Source: G965207345 sp965207345 (lineage in GTDB: Bacteria; Pseudomonadota; Gammaproteobacteria; PS1; Pseudothioglobaceae). From it: a stretch of DNA of 64,000 bases. Position 1 is the stretch's first letter. Every line of letters starts with the position of its first letter. The notes beneath the pieces are model-generated. The model ran no database searches and was not told where the DNA came from. It saw only the letters and a program-made list of their open reading frames with translations. The translations under genes were made by a program, and so were the position numbers. The stretch spans positions 372,001-436,000 of the forward strand of contig OZ242280.1 of the NCBI GenBank assembly GCA_965207345.1, written 5' to 3'. Below are positions 27,762-36,617 of this stretch, piece by piece.

Positions 27762-30044
27762 ATGTTAATAACATTAAGAGCTATTTTACCTGTTCTATTG
27801 CTGATATTTGCTGATTTGTTTGCACCAGCACAAGCACAAACGCAAGCAGATTTGTTACCTGTTGATGAAGCGTTTGTGCTTAAAGTTAATGGTAGGTCAA
27901 ATGAGATTACTCTCAATTTTAAAATCGCTGAAGGTTATTATTTATATAAAGAAAAAATTAAAATTTCCTCTGATGCATCAAAAGCATTAGGCAAAGCAAT
28001 TTTTCCTATTGCACGCATTCAGGAAGACGAGTTTTTTGGACGTGTTGGCATTTATCGCAACAAAGTTAAAGTTATTATTCCTGTCCTAGTAAATCAAATA
28101 AAAACATTAAATTTATCCGTTAGTTACCAAGGTTGTGCTGATATTGGCGTGTGTTATCCACCAGTGCAAAAAAATATGTTAATTGAACTAGTAGACGGTT
28201 CTGATCTAGCTGACGATTTTAGTGCTAGAGGTGTGATAAAAAGCGCTGGTGATGCGATTTCTGAGGCGGGTCAGCGTAGCAAAAATATCTTTAATCGTTT
28301 TATCGGTGGCGGTGATCCAGAGCCTTTGCCGCCTGATAAGGCTTTTATTTTTAGCATCAATACTCAAGATGAAAAAACACTCATTGCTACTTGGCGTATT
28401 CGTTCGGACTATTACTTATATCGCGACAAAATCAGTTTTAATGTTAAAGGAGCAGATGTTAGCCACGTAGCTTTGCCAGAAGGAGAGATAAAGGATGATC
28501 CTTATTTTGGTAAAGTTGAGACTTACAAGGGTGTGTTAAAAGCAGAAATTTTGCTGGCTAATATTGTTAATCGTGATATTGAAATTTCTGCAAAATATCA
28601 AGGTTGTTGGGAAGGCGGTGTTTGTTATCCGCCACAAGAGAAGCATGTGAACTTGACCCTGCCGGCAAGTACAAAAAATACTGCATCTAAGTCTGTGGAA
28701 GCATTTGTCAACGTCTCAGCACTTGATGTGGACAAAACTACATATAAGAGCGAAGATGTTGGTATTGTCAATATTTTAAAAAGTGATAAATTATGGTGGG
28801 TATTAGCGAGTTTCTTTGGTTTTGGTTTATTGCTTTCATTTACGCCGTGTGTGTTTCCTATGATACCGATTTTATCAGGTATTATCGTTGGACAAGGTAC
28901 GCATATTTCTTTGACGCGCGCTTTCTTTATGTCTCTGGTTTTTGTGCTTACAATGTCATTTACTTATGCGCTTGCTGGCGTGATAACGGGATATTCGGGC
29001 GAAAATTTACAAATCTGGTTTCAAAATCCTTGGGTAATTACAAGTTTTAGTGCGGTGTTTGTAGTGCTAGCATTGTCAATGTTTGGTTATTTTGATATTC
29101 AATTGCCTGCGTTTCTTCAGAAAAAAGCTAGAGATTTAAGCAATCAGCAAAAATCTAGTCTTTGGGGGGTTGCAGTAATGGGTTTTCTGTCAGCACTGAT
29201 TGTAGGTCCTTGCGTAGCACCGCCGCTAGCGGGCGCACTCATTTATATTGGCCAAACAGGTGATGCAGTTTTAGGCGGTTTAGCATTGTTTTCAATGAGC
29301 ATTGGCATGGGTATACCACTACTTTTAATCGGCACAACCGCTGGAAAAATTTTGCCAAAAATGGGCACGTGGATGGATAAAATTAAGGCAGTATTTGGTA
29401 TTTTAATGTTAGGCATTGCGATTTATTTGCTTGATAGAATTGTAAGCGACTTAGTCTCTCTTATTTTGTGGGCAAGCCTTATTACTATTTCAATGGGTGC
29501 TATGGGCGCACTCAAGCCACTAACAAAAGATGCTACGCCTTGGCAAGGAATTTTTAAAACTATTGGTCTTATGATATTTGCCTATGGTATTTTGCTTTGG
29601 TTATTGGTTGCAAGAGGTGGTGGTGATATGTTAGCACCATTATCTATCTGGCAGATGTACAGTCAAAATACCTCACAAGCAAAACAGTTAAATTTTGAGA
29701 AAGTCACTAACAATTTGGAGCTTGATAATATTTTGGTGCGCGCACAGAAAGATAATCAAGTGGTTATGTTAGATTTTTATGCTGATTGGTGCGTGTCCTG
29801 TAAAATATGGGAGAGAAATGTTTTTACAAATGCTAGTGTTATTGATAAACTGAGCGGAGTGATTGCGTTAAAAGCTGATGTAACAGAAAATAATCGCGAT
29901 GATAAGGCACTTATGAAACGTTTTAATATCATTGGACCGCCCGGTATTTTATTTTTCAAAAATGGCGCAGAATTAAGACATTTGCGTATTATTGGTGAGA
30001 TGAATGCCAAAAATTTTTTAACACATTTTGAAAAAATTTACTAA
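27762..30044 (+). CDS. dsbD: Thiol:disulfide interchange protein DsbD with duplicated N-terminal domain
   Basis: Carries electrons from cytosolic thioredoxin across the inner membrane to periplasmic thiol proteins. A signal peptide (1-25) is followed by two DsbD-alpha domains rather than one. The first has Cys125 and Cys131 in YQGCADIGVCYPP; the second has Cys282 and Cys288 in YQGCWEGGVCYPP. A region of eight membrane helices (about 345-600) includes LSFTPCVFPM and IVGPCVAPP with the two membrane cysteines. The C-terminal thioredoxin-like gamma domain has Cys677 and Cys680 in DWCVSCK. The 760 residues exceed the usual 560-600 by one domain. trxB, at 50 kb, would reduce its electron donor. Confidence 0.95.
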   Translation: MLITLRAILPVLLLIFADLFAPAQAQTQADLLPVDEAFVLKVNGRSNEITLNFKIAEGYYLYKEKIKISSDASKALGKAIFPIARIQEDEFFGRVGIYRNKVKVIIPVLVNQIKTLNLSVSYQGCADIGVCYPPVQKNMLIELVDGSDLADDFSARGVIKSAGDAISEAGQRSKNIFNRFIGGGDPEPLPPDKAFIFSINTQDEKTLIATWRIRSDYYLYRDKISFNVKGADVSHVALPEGEIKDDPYFGKVETYKGVLKAEILLANIVNRDIEISAKYQGCWEGGVCYPPQEKHVNLTLPASTKNTASKSVEAFVNVSALDVDKTTYKSEDVGIVNILKSDKLWWVLASFFGFGLLLSFTPCVFPMIPILSGIIVGQGTHISLTRAFFMSLVFVLTMSFTYALAGVITGYSGENLQIWFQNPWVITSFSAVFVVLALSMFGYFDIQLPAFLQKKARDLSNQQKSSLWGVAVMGFLSALIVGPCVAPPLAGALIYIGQTGDAVLGGLALFSMSIGMGIPLLLIGTTAGKILPKMGTWMDKIKAVFGILMLGIAIYLLDRIVSDLVSLILWASLITISMGAMGALKPLTKDATPWQGIFKTIGLMIFAYGILLWLLVARGGGDMLAPLSIWQMYSQNTSQAKQLNFEKVTNNLELDNILVRAQKDNQVVMLDFYADWCVSCKIWERNVFTNASVIDKLSGVIALKADVTENNRDDKALMKRFNIIGPPGILFFKNGAELRHLRIIGEMNAKNFLTHFEKIY

Positions 30045-30103
30045 TACCAAATAAAAAGTATCAAACGAAGTTATTATTTTATTATACAAAATACTTAATA
30101 AAA

Positions 30104-30628
30104 TTAGCTTTCTTGTTGGCAACTTGCTTGATAAATAAGTAAAACACTCATACGCACAAACTCTAATATTTCATAAAAGTCTCTGCTATTATCCTCGGTG
30201 TTTGCTACTTCATCACTTAGTTTACTAATGTTCGAAATATCTCTAATTGCCTCAAGCGTTTCAGTACTACGAGTTTTAATTTTTCCAAATCTAAGTCCAA
30301 ATAAAAAACCTTGACACCATCGAGTTAAACTTTCAACTTGATAGTCAAGCGATTCTATTTCTTCTGCAATGATTGGTTCAAAGCTAAAATCATCGCAGTT
30401 AAGTTGTTCGTTTGTATATTTATAAAGGGAGGTAAGTGTTTTGTTTTTGAGCGCTAAATTCGTATTATCACCTGCAATTTGGCTTAGCCACAGTGTTATA
30501 TTTAGTTCTTGCACAGCGCAGATTAAGCCGCACAACATGCCATGTGCGTTTGCTGGGTTCTCATTTGTATTAAGCGTATGGATGATTTTTGATAAATTAT
30601 CATACGAAAAATCTTTGACATTGGTCAT
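30104..30628 (-). CDS. UPF0149 (YgfB-like) family protein
   Basis: A 174-residue helical cytosolic protein. The family signature is clear: NAHGMLCGLICA near residues 23-36 and WCQGFLFGLRFG near 105-116. Its start overlaps the pyrB stop by 4 bases (ATGA), so translation is coupled. No catalytic function is established for this type. It ends 60 bp from the convergent dsbD stop. Confidence 0.85.
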   Translation of the reverse strand: MTNVKDFSYDNLSKIIHTLNTNENPANAHGMLCGLICAVQELNITLWLSQIAGDNTNLALKNKTLTSLYKYTNEQLNCDDFSFEPIIAEEIESLDYQVESLTRWCQGFLFGLRFGKIKTRSTETLEAIRDISNISKLSDEVANTEDNSRDFYEILEFVRMSVLLIYQASCQQES

Positions 30629-31593
30629 AGTGTATCTGTTTTAATGTTTTTTATTAGAATAGACATCACCGCCATACGCACAGCAATGCCATTAGTAACT
30701 TGTTTTAGAATAACTGACTGTTTACCATCTGCAACAGCAGATGCAATTTCTACTTCACGATTAATAGGTCCTGGGTGCATTACAATTGCATTAGATTTAG
30801 CTAAGTTTAATTTTTCTTGTGTAAGTCCATAATTTGCAAAATATTCTATCTCATTTGGCATATCAAAAGCGAGCATACGCTCTTTTTGTAGCCTTAATAT
30901 AATGATAACATCCGCATCTTGAATACCTTTTTTAAGGTCACTAGTGCATATAACACAATCAGATTCATAGCTGTGTTGCTGTAGTCTGGGCGGTGCAATT
31001 AAACGAATATCTTGTACCCCAAGTATTGTGAGCGCACAAATATCTGAGTGTGCTACGCGAGAATGAATAATATCGCCAACAATTGCAACAGATAGTTTGC
31101 TCATGTCAGGTCTATGCTGATAGATAGTGAGCATATCTAATAATGCTTGTGTTGGATGAGCATTCGTGCCATCACCTGCGTTAATGACACCGACATTATG
31201 CATTTTAGTAGCAATACGATGCACTAAACCATTTGTTTGATGACGCACGATAAAAATGTCAATTGGCATCGCGGCAAGCGTCTGCATTGTGTCAAACAAA
31301 CCCTCATTTTTTTTAGTTGCTGAGTTTTCTAAGTCAACATTAATCACATTGGCTCCAGAATTTTTGGCAGCAATTTCAAATGTATTACGTGTGCGTGTAC
31401 TTGGTTCAAAAAATAAGTTTGCAACCGTTATATCTTTTAGAGTATGCGATTTTTTCAAAACACCATTTTCAATCAAGCCACTAGCAACTGTTAAGATGTA
31501 TTGCAGTTGAGTCTGAGATAAATTTTTTAAACCGAGCAAGTGTCTCAGTTTTCCAGATGAGCTGAGCTGTATGCTATTATCAATAGTTGACAT
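30625..31593 (-). CDS. pyrB: Aspartate carbamoyltransferase catalytic subunit
   Basis: Joins carbamoyl phosphate and aspartate in pyrimidine synthesis. The carbamoyl-phosphate loop FFEPSTRTRNTFE is near residue 62, the HPTQALLDMLT motif near 143, and MHPGPINREVEIA near 270. The 322 residues match the pyrB class found with ruvX (yqgF) rather than with pyrI. It lies 89 bp after ruvX. A dihydroorotase-like pyrC' partner, seen in some bacteria, is replaced here by the UPF0149 gene. Confidence 0.96.
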   Translation of the reverse strand: MSTIDNSIQLSSSGKLRHLLGLKNLSQTQLQYILTVASGLIENGVLKKSHTLKDITVANLFFEPSTRTRNTFEIAAKNSGANVINVDLENSATKKNEGLFDTMQTLAAMPIDIFIVRHQTNGLVHRIATKMHNVGVINAGDGTNAHPTQALLDMLTIYQHRPDMSKLSVAIVGDIIHSRVAHSDICALTILGVQDIRLIAPPRLQQHSYESDCVICTSDLKKGIQDADVIIILRLQKERMLAFDMPNEIEYFANYGLTQEKLNLAKSNAIVMHPGPINREVEIASAVADGKQSVILKQVTNGIAVRMAVMSILIKNIKTDTL

Positions 31594-31682
31594 TATTAAA
31601 ATAATTTAAGATGGTTTGACAACTCAAATGCTACGTGTTTTTTAAAATTAAACTCTTTAAAAATTTTAGGCATCTTATTTTG

Positions 31683-32111
31683 TTAAGGGGTTTTATTTAC
31701 TTCATTTAACCAAGTTTGCAAAATGAGTATTGATGCGCGCTCATCTATTGCCCCATGTTTGGCGTTACGATGCAAATGATGCCATTTTAATTGTTTTCTA
31801 GCCTCATAGGAGGAGAGATGTTCATCAATATAAATCACGCGCTTCTGATAACGTACTATGAGTTTTTTACCAAATGCACGTGCAATAAGCGACATTTCTT
31901 GTGTAAGACCTTTATAAAAAGGCATGCCAACAATGAATATTGAGATCGGATACGCGATGATAATCGCATCAATTTCTCTCCAATTAATACGTCCATCTTT
32001 ATGATGCCTAACGCTAGTGATACCGCGCGCAATGTTTGTAAGACTATTGGCAATTGCAATACCTGTGCGTTTTGTGCCAACATCAAAAGCAAGATAATAT
32101 TCAACGGACAT
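31683..32111 (-). CDS. ruvX: Pre-16S rRNA nuclease / Holliday junction resolvase-like YqgF
   Basis: RNase H-fold nuclease that processes the 16S rRNA 5' end in E. coli. The 142 residues include FDVGTKRTGIAIAN at 9-22 with the first catalytic Asp, FIVGMPFYKG near 58 and IDEHLSSYEA near 94. RASILILQTWL carries the last conserved acidic region (DERAS). The ATG overlaps the mltB 3' end by 11 bp, so the two are translationally linked. Confidence 0.93.
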   Translation of the reverse strand: MSVEYYLAFDVGTKRTGIAIANSLTNIARGITSVRHHKDGRINWREIDAIIIAYPISIFIVGMPFYKGLTQEMSLIARAFGKKLIVRYQKRVIYIDEHLSSYEARKQLKWHHLHRNAKHGAIDERASILILQTWLNEVNKTP

Positions 32112-33312
32112 CAGTATTTAATATGCCAATAATTTCTAATAATTCCTGATTTATATATCCATCTGCAAGCAGTTTATGCTTTTTTTGCAAAGCACGCAAT
32201 GCTGCGCGCGTTTTAACACCGACAATACCATCTGGCAAACCCGAGTTGAAACCAAGCGTATTAAGTTTTTTTTGCACGCTGATAATGGTCTTTGTTTTTA
32301 AAGCAATGCTTGGAATTGGTATGGCATATAAAGGTTGATTGTTTAATATTTTGTCGGATAGATGACCAACCGTTAGTGCGTAAAAAATGGAGCGATTCCA
32401 ATTAAGGAGCGCCTCAAAATTACGATATACTAAAAATGCTGGACCTTTATGACCCATTGGTAAAACAACTGCCCCTAAGAGATCACTATTTGGTAGTGCT
32501 TTATTTCTTACACTACGCACGCCCAGTGCTTGCCAGTAAGAAAGCGGTTTTTTATGATGTAATGTAGCTAATTCATAATCAAAAGTATTCGGCAATTTAA
32601 CTTCTCGTCCCCAACGTTCACCTTTATGCCAGCCAATTTGCGTTAAAAAATAAGCGGCACTAGCAAAAATATCATCCAAGTCATACCATAAGTCTAGCTT
32701 ATTTTCATTAGCATCAACGGAGTAAGCAACAACATTAGTCGGCATAAACTGCATAGCACCAAGCGCTCCTGCCCAGGAACTTTTAGCATTTAATGGAATA
32801 ATACCGTCATCAATAAGTTTTAAGGCACTCAAAAGTTGCTCAGTAAAAAAAGCGTGTCTTTTTTTATCAAAAGCAAGCGTTACTAATACTTCAATAAGGC
32901 TAAAATTGCCAGTATGCTGGCTAAAGTTTGTTTCAATACCCCAAATGGCAAGTAAAATATGTGGTGGCACGCCGTAGTCAGAGTAAATTTTTTGTAATTT
33001 TTTTTGATATTTTTGATAATATTTGCGTGCATGATTAAGACGCACATCGTTTACACGCGTATTTAAATATTGCCAAAAACCAACTGTAAATTCAGGCTGT
33101 CTTCTATCTAATTCAATAACACGTGTGTTTAATTTTAAGTCGTCAAATGCTTGATTAATAGTTTTTTGACTAATACCCTGAAGTAGCGCTTTTTGTTCCA
33201 CTTCATATAAAAGATAATCCAGTGAATCACTTTTTTCTGTTTGTACATTTTGCATATTTGCTAATACTGATGTGGTTAAAATAGCAATTACGATGGGCAG
33301 AAATTTTGTCAC
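32101..33312 (-). CDS. mltB: MltB-type lytic murein transglycosylase with peptidoglycan-binding domain
   Basis: Cleaves peptidoglycan in the periplasm with formation of 1,6-anhydro ends. A short signal sequence (1-19, ending VLAN) is followed by the SLT_2 domain, with catalytic Glu in IWGIETNFSQHTG near 124, and ALGAMQFMP near 185. A C-terminal PG_binding_1 domain (about 340-400) contains KLNTLGFNSGLPDGIVGVKTRAAL. The 403 residues fit the soluble MltB family with this extra domain. The start is a GTG with no strong Shine-Dalgarno, and it overlaps the 5' end of the divergent apbE. Confidence 0.91.
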   Translation of the reverse strand: MTKFLPIVIAILTTSVLANMQNVQTEKSDSLDYLLYEVEQKALLQGISQKTINQAFDDLKLNTRVIELDRRQPEFTVGFWQYLNTRVNDVRLNHARKYYQKYQKKLQKIYSDYGVPPHILLAIWGIETNFSQHTGNFSLIEVLVTLAFDKKRHAFFTEQLLSALKLIDDGIIPLNAKSSWAGALGAMQFMPTNVVAYSVDANENKLDLWYDLDDIFASAAYFLTQIGWHKGERWGREVKLPNTFDYELATLHHKKPLSYWQALGVRSVRNKALPNSDLLGAVVLPMGHKGPAFLVYRNFEALLNWNRSIFYALTVGHLSDKILNNQPLYAIPIPSIALKTKTIISVQKKLNTLGFNSGLPDGIVGVKTRAALRALQKKHKLLADGYINQELLEIIGILNTDVR

Positions 33313-34396
33313 TAATATTTACCAAAATTTGATAAAAATAACCATTTTACTCGCGTTTATTTTATTATCAGCGTGTAATAATAAAATTGTGAATTTGCAT
33401 GGTAAAACAATGGGCACACGTTATCATATTGTATACGTAGAACAAGGTAAGAACAATATTAGCCAACATTTAATTGATGGACGCCTAATGGCGATTAATC
33501 GTGTTTTTTCATCTTGGAATACAGGCTCTGAAGTGGCTAAATTAAATCGTAACACTAGCACATTATGGATTGATGTCTCTAGTGAGTTATTTTATTTACT
33601 AAGCATATCAAAAATGCTTTATGAACAAACTGATGGTTATTTTGATATTGGTTTAGGGCGCTTATCTGATTTATGGGGTTTTTATGAAAGTACAGCAAGC
33701 ATTCAGTTAAATAGCAGGGAAAATAAAGTATTTTTAAAGCCAAATGCTAAGTCTATAGCGAAGGCGCACGGTGTTAGTGGTATAAATTATTTGGATTTGG
33801 ATATTTTAAGAGTTAAAAAAAACAGAGATATTCACCTAGATTTTTCCGCCATTGCTAAAGGTTATGCACTAGATGAAATTGCAAAATTATTGGATGCACA
33901 TGGTATCTATAATTTTCTCATTGAAATTGGCGGTGAAGTATTAGCGCGCGGAAGCCATTCAAATGGCGATGATTGGCATATCGGTATTGAAAAACCAGAT
34001 CACAGTAATCCTACTGTTATTAACCTAGATGATCACGCCATCGCAACTTCTGGCAATTATCGCAATTTTATTATTTATAACGGGGAAGAATATAGTCATA
34101 TTTTTAATCCAAAAACCGCTCTTCCAGCTGAGCACAAGCTTTTATCAGTAAGTGTTATTCATAAAAGCGCGATGATGGCGGATGCTTATGCTACAGCAAT
34201 GATGGCGATGGGAAAAATGCGGGCATTTGATCTAGCAAAACGCCTAGAACTAAGGGCTATCTTTATCACAAAGACAACAAATAATCTCTTAAAAATTGAA
34301 CATGTTAATTTTACACAAAGTAGAGGGGGTAGCACCCATTACAATAAAAATTATCGCAATCATTATCAAACCTTAGTAAGCAGAAAAACAGCTTAA
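33293..34396 (+). CDS. apbE: FAD:protein FMN transferase, lipoprotein
   Basis: Attaches FMN covalently to periplasmic domains such as those of NQR and RNF. The frame is open from 33272; the ATG at 33293 gives a signal peptide ending in the lipobox LLSAC, with Cys28 as the lipidation site. HGKTMGTRYHI marks the domain start. DFSAIAKGYALDEIAKLL, FLIEIGGEVLARG and MADAYATAMMAMG are the ApbE motifs. The 5' end overlaps the divergent mltB start by about 20 bp, so promoters for each would lie inside the other gene unless a later start is used. Confidence 0.9.
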   Translation: MGRNFVTNIYQNLIKITILLAFILLSACNNKIVNLHGKTMGTRYHIVYVEQGKNNISQHLIDGRLMAINRVFSSWNTGSEVAKLNRNTSTLWIDVSSELFYLLSISKMLYEQTDGYFDIGLGRLSDLWGFYESTASIQLNSRENKVFLKPNAKSIAKAHGVSGINYLDLDILRVKKNRDIHLDFSAIAKGYALDEIAKLLDAHGIYNFLIEIGGEVLARGSHSNGDDWHIGIEKPDHSNPTVINLDDHAIATSGNYRNFIIYNGEEYSHIFNPKTALPAEHKLLSVSVIHKSAMMADAYATAMMAMGKMRAFDLAKRLELRAIFITKTTNNLLKIEHVNFTQSRGGSTHYNKNYRNHYQTLVSRKTA

Positions 34397-34435
34397 CTGC
34401 TAAAATTATACGCTCGTCTAAAAACAGGAGACAAA

Positions 34436-34561
34436 ATGAAAAAATATATTATTGGATTTATTTTAAGAGTATTAACTATATCAGTTATTTCATAAGCTAC
34501 CACTTATGCTTTTAGTGGCACACGCTATGACGTTTATTTTAAACGTAAGGTAAAAAAATAA
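34436..34561 (+). pseudogene. Small exported protein gene interrupted by a stop codon
   Basis: An ATG with a good ribosome binding site (AGGAG 6 bases upstream) begins MKKYIIGFILRVLTISVIS, a signal-peptide-like sequence, and then meets TAA at 34493. Past that stop the same frame continues for 21 codons (ATTYAFSGTRYDVYFKRKVKK) to a second TAA. Joined, the two parts make a 40-residue protein with a signal cleavage site near TYAF. I read this as a small secreted protein gene broken by a point mutation. Without relatives this is uncertain, and the mature part would be only about 15 residues. Confidence 0.4.
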
Positions 34562-34870
34562 TTGAAAATTGTTATGTAGATGGAGAATAAATATCTTGTT
34601 AATAAGGTTAAATTTTGACGATTTTTGATGGTTTTTTTATTGCAATATCCATATACTCCCTATCTTCTTCTTTATTCTATTATAAACTTCTCTTGAAAAA
34701 TATCATTCCAAATCGTTTATTTTTTGATTAGATTATTTTTTGATTAAGGCATTACCATTATTTAATTCCCTATGATTATCAACTTTATATTTTCTAACTA
34801 TCAATCTTACTTATTGGTTTCGTTATAACAAAATTTTAAGTAGAATAACTGAAAAATACAAACTTAAATT
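34562..34870. other. AT-rich gap before rarA with a 16 bp tandem repeat
   Basis: No gene is seen in these 309 bp. The unit TTATTTTTTGATTAG is repeated in tandem at 34717-34732 and 34733-34747. The reverse strand has short open pieces interrupted by stops, which might be gene remains, but nothing is recognisable. Confidence 0.5.
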
Positions 34871-36208
34871 ATGGCAAATAATACACCACTTGCTTATTTA
34901 CTACGACCAAAAACATTGACACATTTTTTTGGACAAACGCATCTTCTAAAAGAAAATAGTGCACTTAGACGTGCAATTTTGCAAAAAAAGGCACACTCCA
35001 TGATTCTCTGGGGACCACCTGGTAGCGGGAAAACAACCATTGCCCATATTATAAGTCAAGGAGAAAATATTAATTTCGTTGAAATTTCTGCGGTGAGTGA
35101 AGGTATAAAATCAATACGGGATGCTGTACAATTGGCAAAAAATAGTAATATTATGCATGGCTTTCTTGTCTTGTTTGTGGATGAAATACATCGATTTAAT
35201 CGCACACAGCAAGATGCACTGCTACCACATGTTGAATCTGGATTAATAACACTTATTGGCGCAACAACGGAAAATCCATCTTTTGCATTAACGCGTTCTT
35301 TACTTTCACGTCTGAGTGTTTATAAACTTAATCCGCTTAGTGAGGAAGCACAGATACAAATTCTAGAACGCACACTTAATTATTTAAACTCTAATACTGA
35401 CGCTGAAATTAAATTTACGCAGGAGGCAAAGCAATATTTAGTTGTGAATAGTCATGGTGATGCGCGTTATTTAATGAACTATATGGAATCTATTTCCCAG
35501 TGCGATGAGAAAAACATTGACGAAATAAAACTCAAAAAAATCCTCCATAATAAACCTCCAAGTTTTGATAAGCATGGCGATATTTTTTATCAGCAACTCT
35601 CAGCGTTTCATAAATCAGTGCGTGGTTCAGCACCAGATGCAGCACTTTATTGGTTTGTGCGTATGATAGAAGCAGGCTGTGATGCAAAAGTGATTGCGCG
35701 ACGTTTACTAGCAATTGCATCTGAGGATATCGGAAATGCTGATCCGAGAGCGCTTGGTATTTGTTTAAATGCTTGGGATATTTATCATCGTGTGGGAGAT
35801 AAAGAAGGATATAGGGCAATCGCCCAAGCAATTATTTATTGTGCACTAGCAGCTAAAAGTAATGCAGTTTATTTAGCATTTAAGGCAGCGCTCAAAGATG
35901 CTAAAGCAAGCGCTTATATGCATGTGCCAAAACACTTGTGTAACATGACAGATGAATTGTCAAAAAAATATGGATTAAGTTCGGGCTATCGTTATGCACA
36001 TGATGAACCGCATGCTTATACTAAAGGGCAAAAATATTTTCCAAGTGCCTTAGGTGAGCGTTGCTATTATAAACCAACCGATAGAGGCTTAGAGGCAAAA
36101 ATTTCTGAACGTTTAGAGAAGTATAGAGGATGGGACAGAGATGCACATGAAAAAGCTAAAATGCAAAAAACTGCCACAGAAAAAGACAAAAATCCTAAGA
36201 TAAAGTAA
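34871..36208 (+). CDS. rarA: Replication-associated recombination protein A (AAA+ ATPase)
   Basis: RarA/MgsA acts at stalled replication forks. It is 445 residues, with RPKTLTHFFGQTHLL near the start, Walker A GPPGSGKTT near 47, Walker B LFVDEIHRFNRTQQDALLPHVE near 99, sensor 1 IGATTENPSF and an arginine-finger region LLSRLSVYKL. The C-terminal tetramerisation part contains SAFHKSVRGSAPDAALYW and ASEDIGNADPRAL. All are characteristic of the family. CrcB follows 28 bp later. Confidence 0.95.
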   Translation: MANNTPLAYLLRPKTLTHFFGQTHLLKENSALRRAILQKKAHSMILWGPPGSGKTTIAHIISQGENINFVEISAVSEGIKSIRDAVQLAKNSNIMHGFLVLFVDEIHRFNRTQQDALLPHVESGLITLIGATTENPSFALTRSLLSRLSVYKLNPLSEEAQIQILERTLNYLNSNTDAEIKFTQEAKQYLVVNSHGDARYLMNYMESISQCDEKNIDEIKLKKILHNKPPSFDKHGDIFYQQLSAFHKSVRGSAPDAALYWFVRMIEAGCDAKVIARRLLAIASEDIGNADPRALGICLNAWDIYHRVGDKEGYRAIAQAIIYCALAAKSNAVYLAFKAALKDAKASAYMHVPKHLCNMTDELSKKYGLSSGYRYAHDEPHAYTKGQKYFPSALGERCYYKPTDRGLEAKISERLEKYRGWDRDAHEKAKMQKTATEKDKNPKIK

Positions 36209-36236
36209 CAAAAAACTAAAAATTACAAGGGTAAAA

Positions 36237-36617
36237 ATGGAAATACTCACTGTTATATTAGGCGCTACTTTGGGTGCAACAGCACGCTATTATTTAAGTT
36301 TATGGCTAAGCGATTTGGATAAAAATATGTCCATAAGCGTTTTATTTGCAAATATATTTGCCTCTTTTATTGCAGGTATTGCCATTATCTTAATAATAGA
36401 AAAATCTTTGTCTGAGCCCTATCGCTTATTTTTACTGGTTGGTTTTGCAGGCTCGTTTTCAACAATGTCTGCTGTTTCTTTAGAGATGGCACAGATGCTT
36501 GAGTTAGGCGCCTATATGAGGGCAAGTTTTTACGGATTTTTTAATATTATATTTTCTTTGTTTGCAACATTTAGTGGGATGATGTTAGCACGTTATTACT
36601 TAACCTATTTTCAATAG
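36237..36617 (+). CDS. crcB: CrcB/Fluc-like fluoride channel, divergent pore motif
   Basis: A 126-residue membrane protein with four helices, fitting the dual-topology Fluc fluoride exporters. The N-terminal GATLGATARYYL (normally GaxlRY) and the FANIFASFIAG segment with the conserved Asn are present. The usual phenylalanine-box motif GGxTTFSTFS is replaced by FAGSFSTMSAVSLE, so the pore Phe residues appear lost. It may be a divergent channel or a protein with another role. Its last 47 bp overlap the convergent gshB 3' end. Confidence 0.78.
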   Translation: MEILTVILGATLGATARYYLSLWLSDLDKNMSISVLFANIFASFIAGIAIILIIEKSLSEPYRLFLLVGFAGSFSTMSAVSLEMAQMLELGAYMRASFYGFFNIIFSLFATFSGMMLARYYLTYFQ

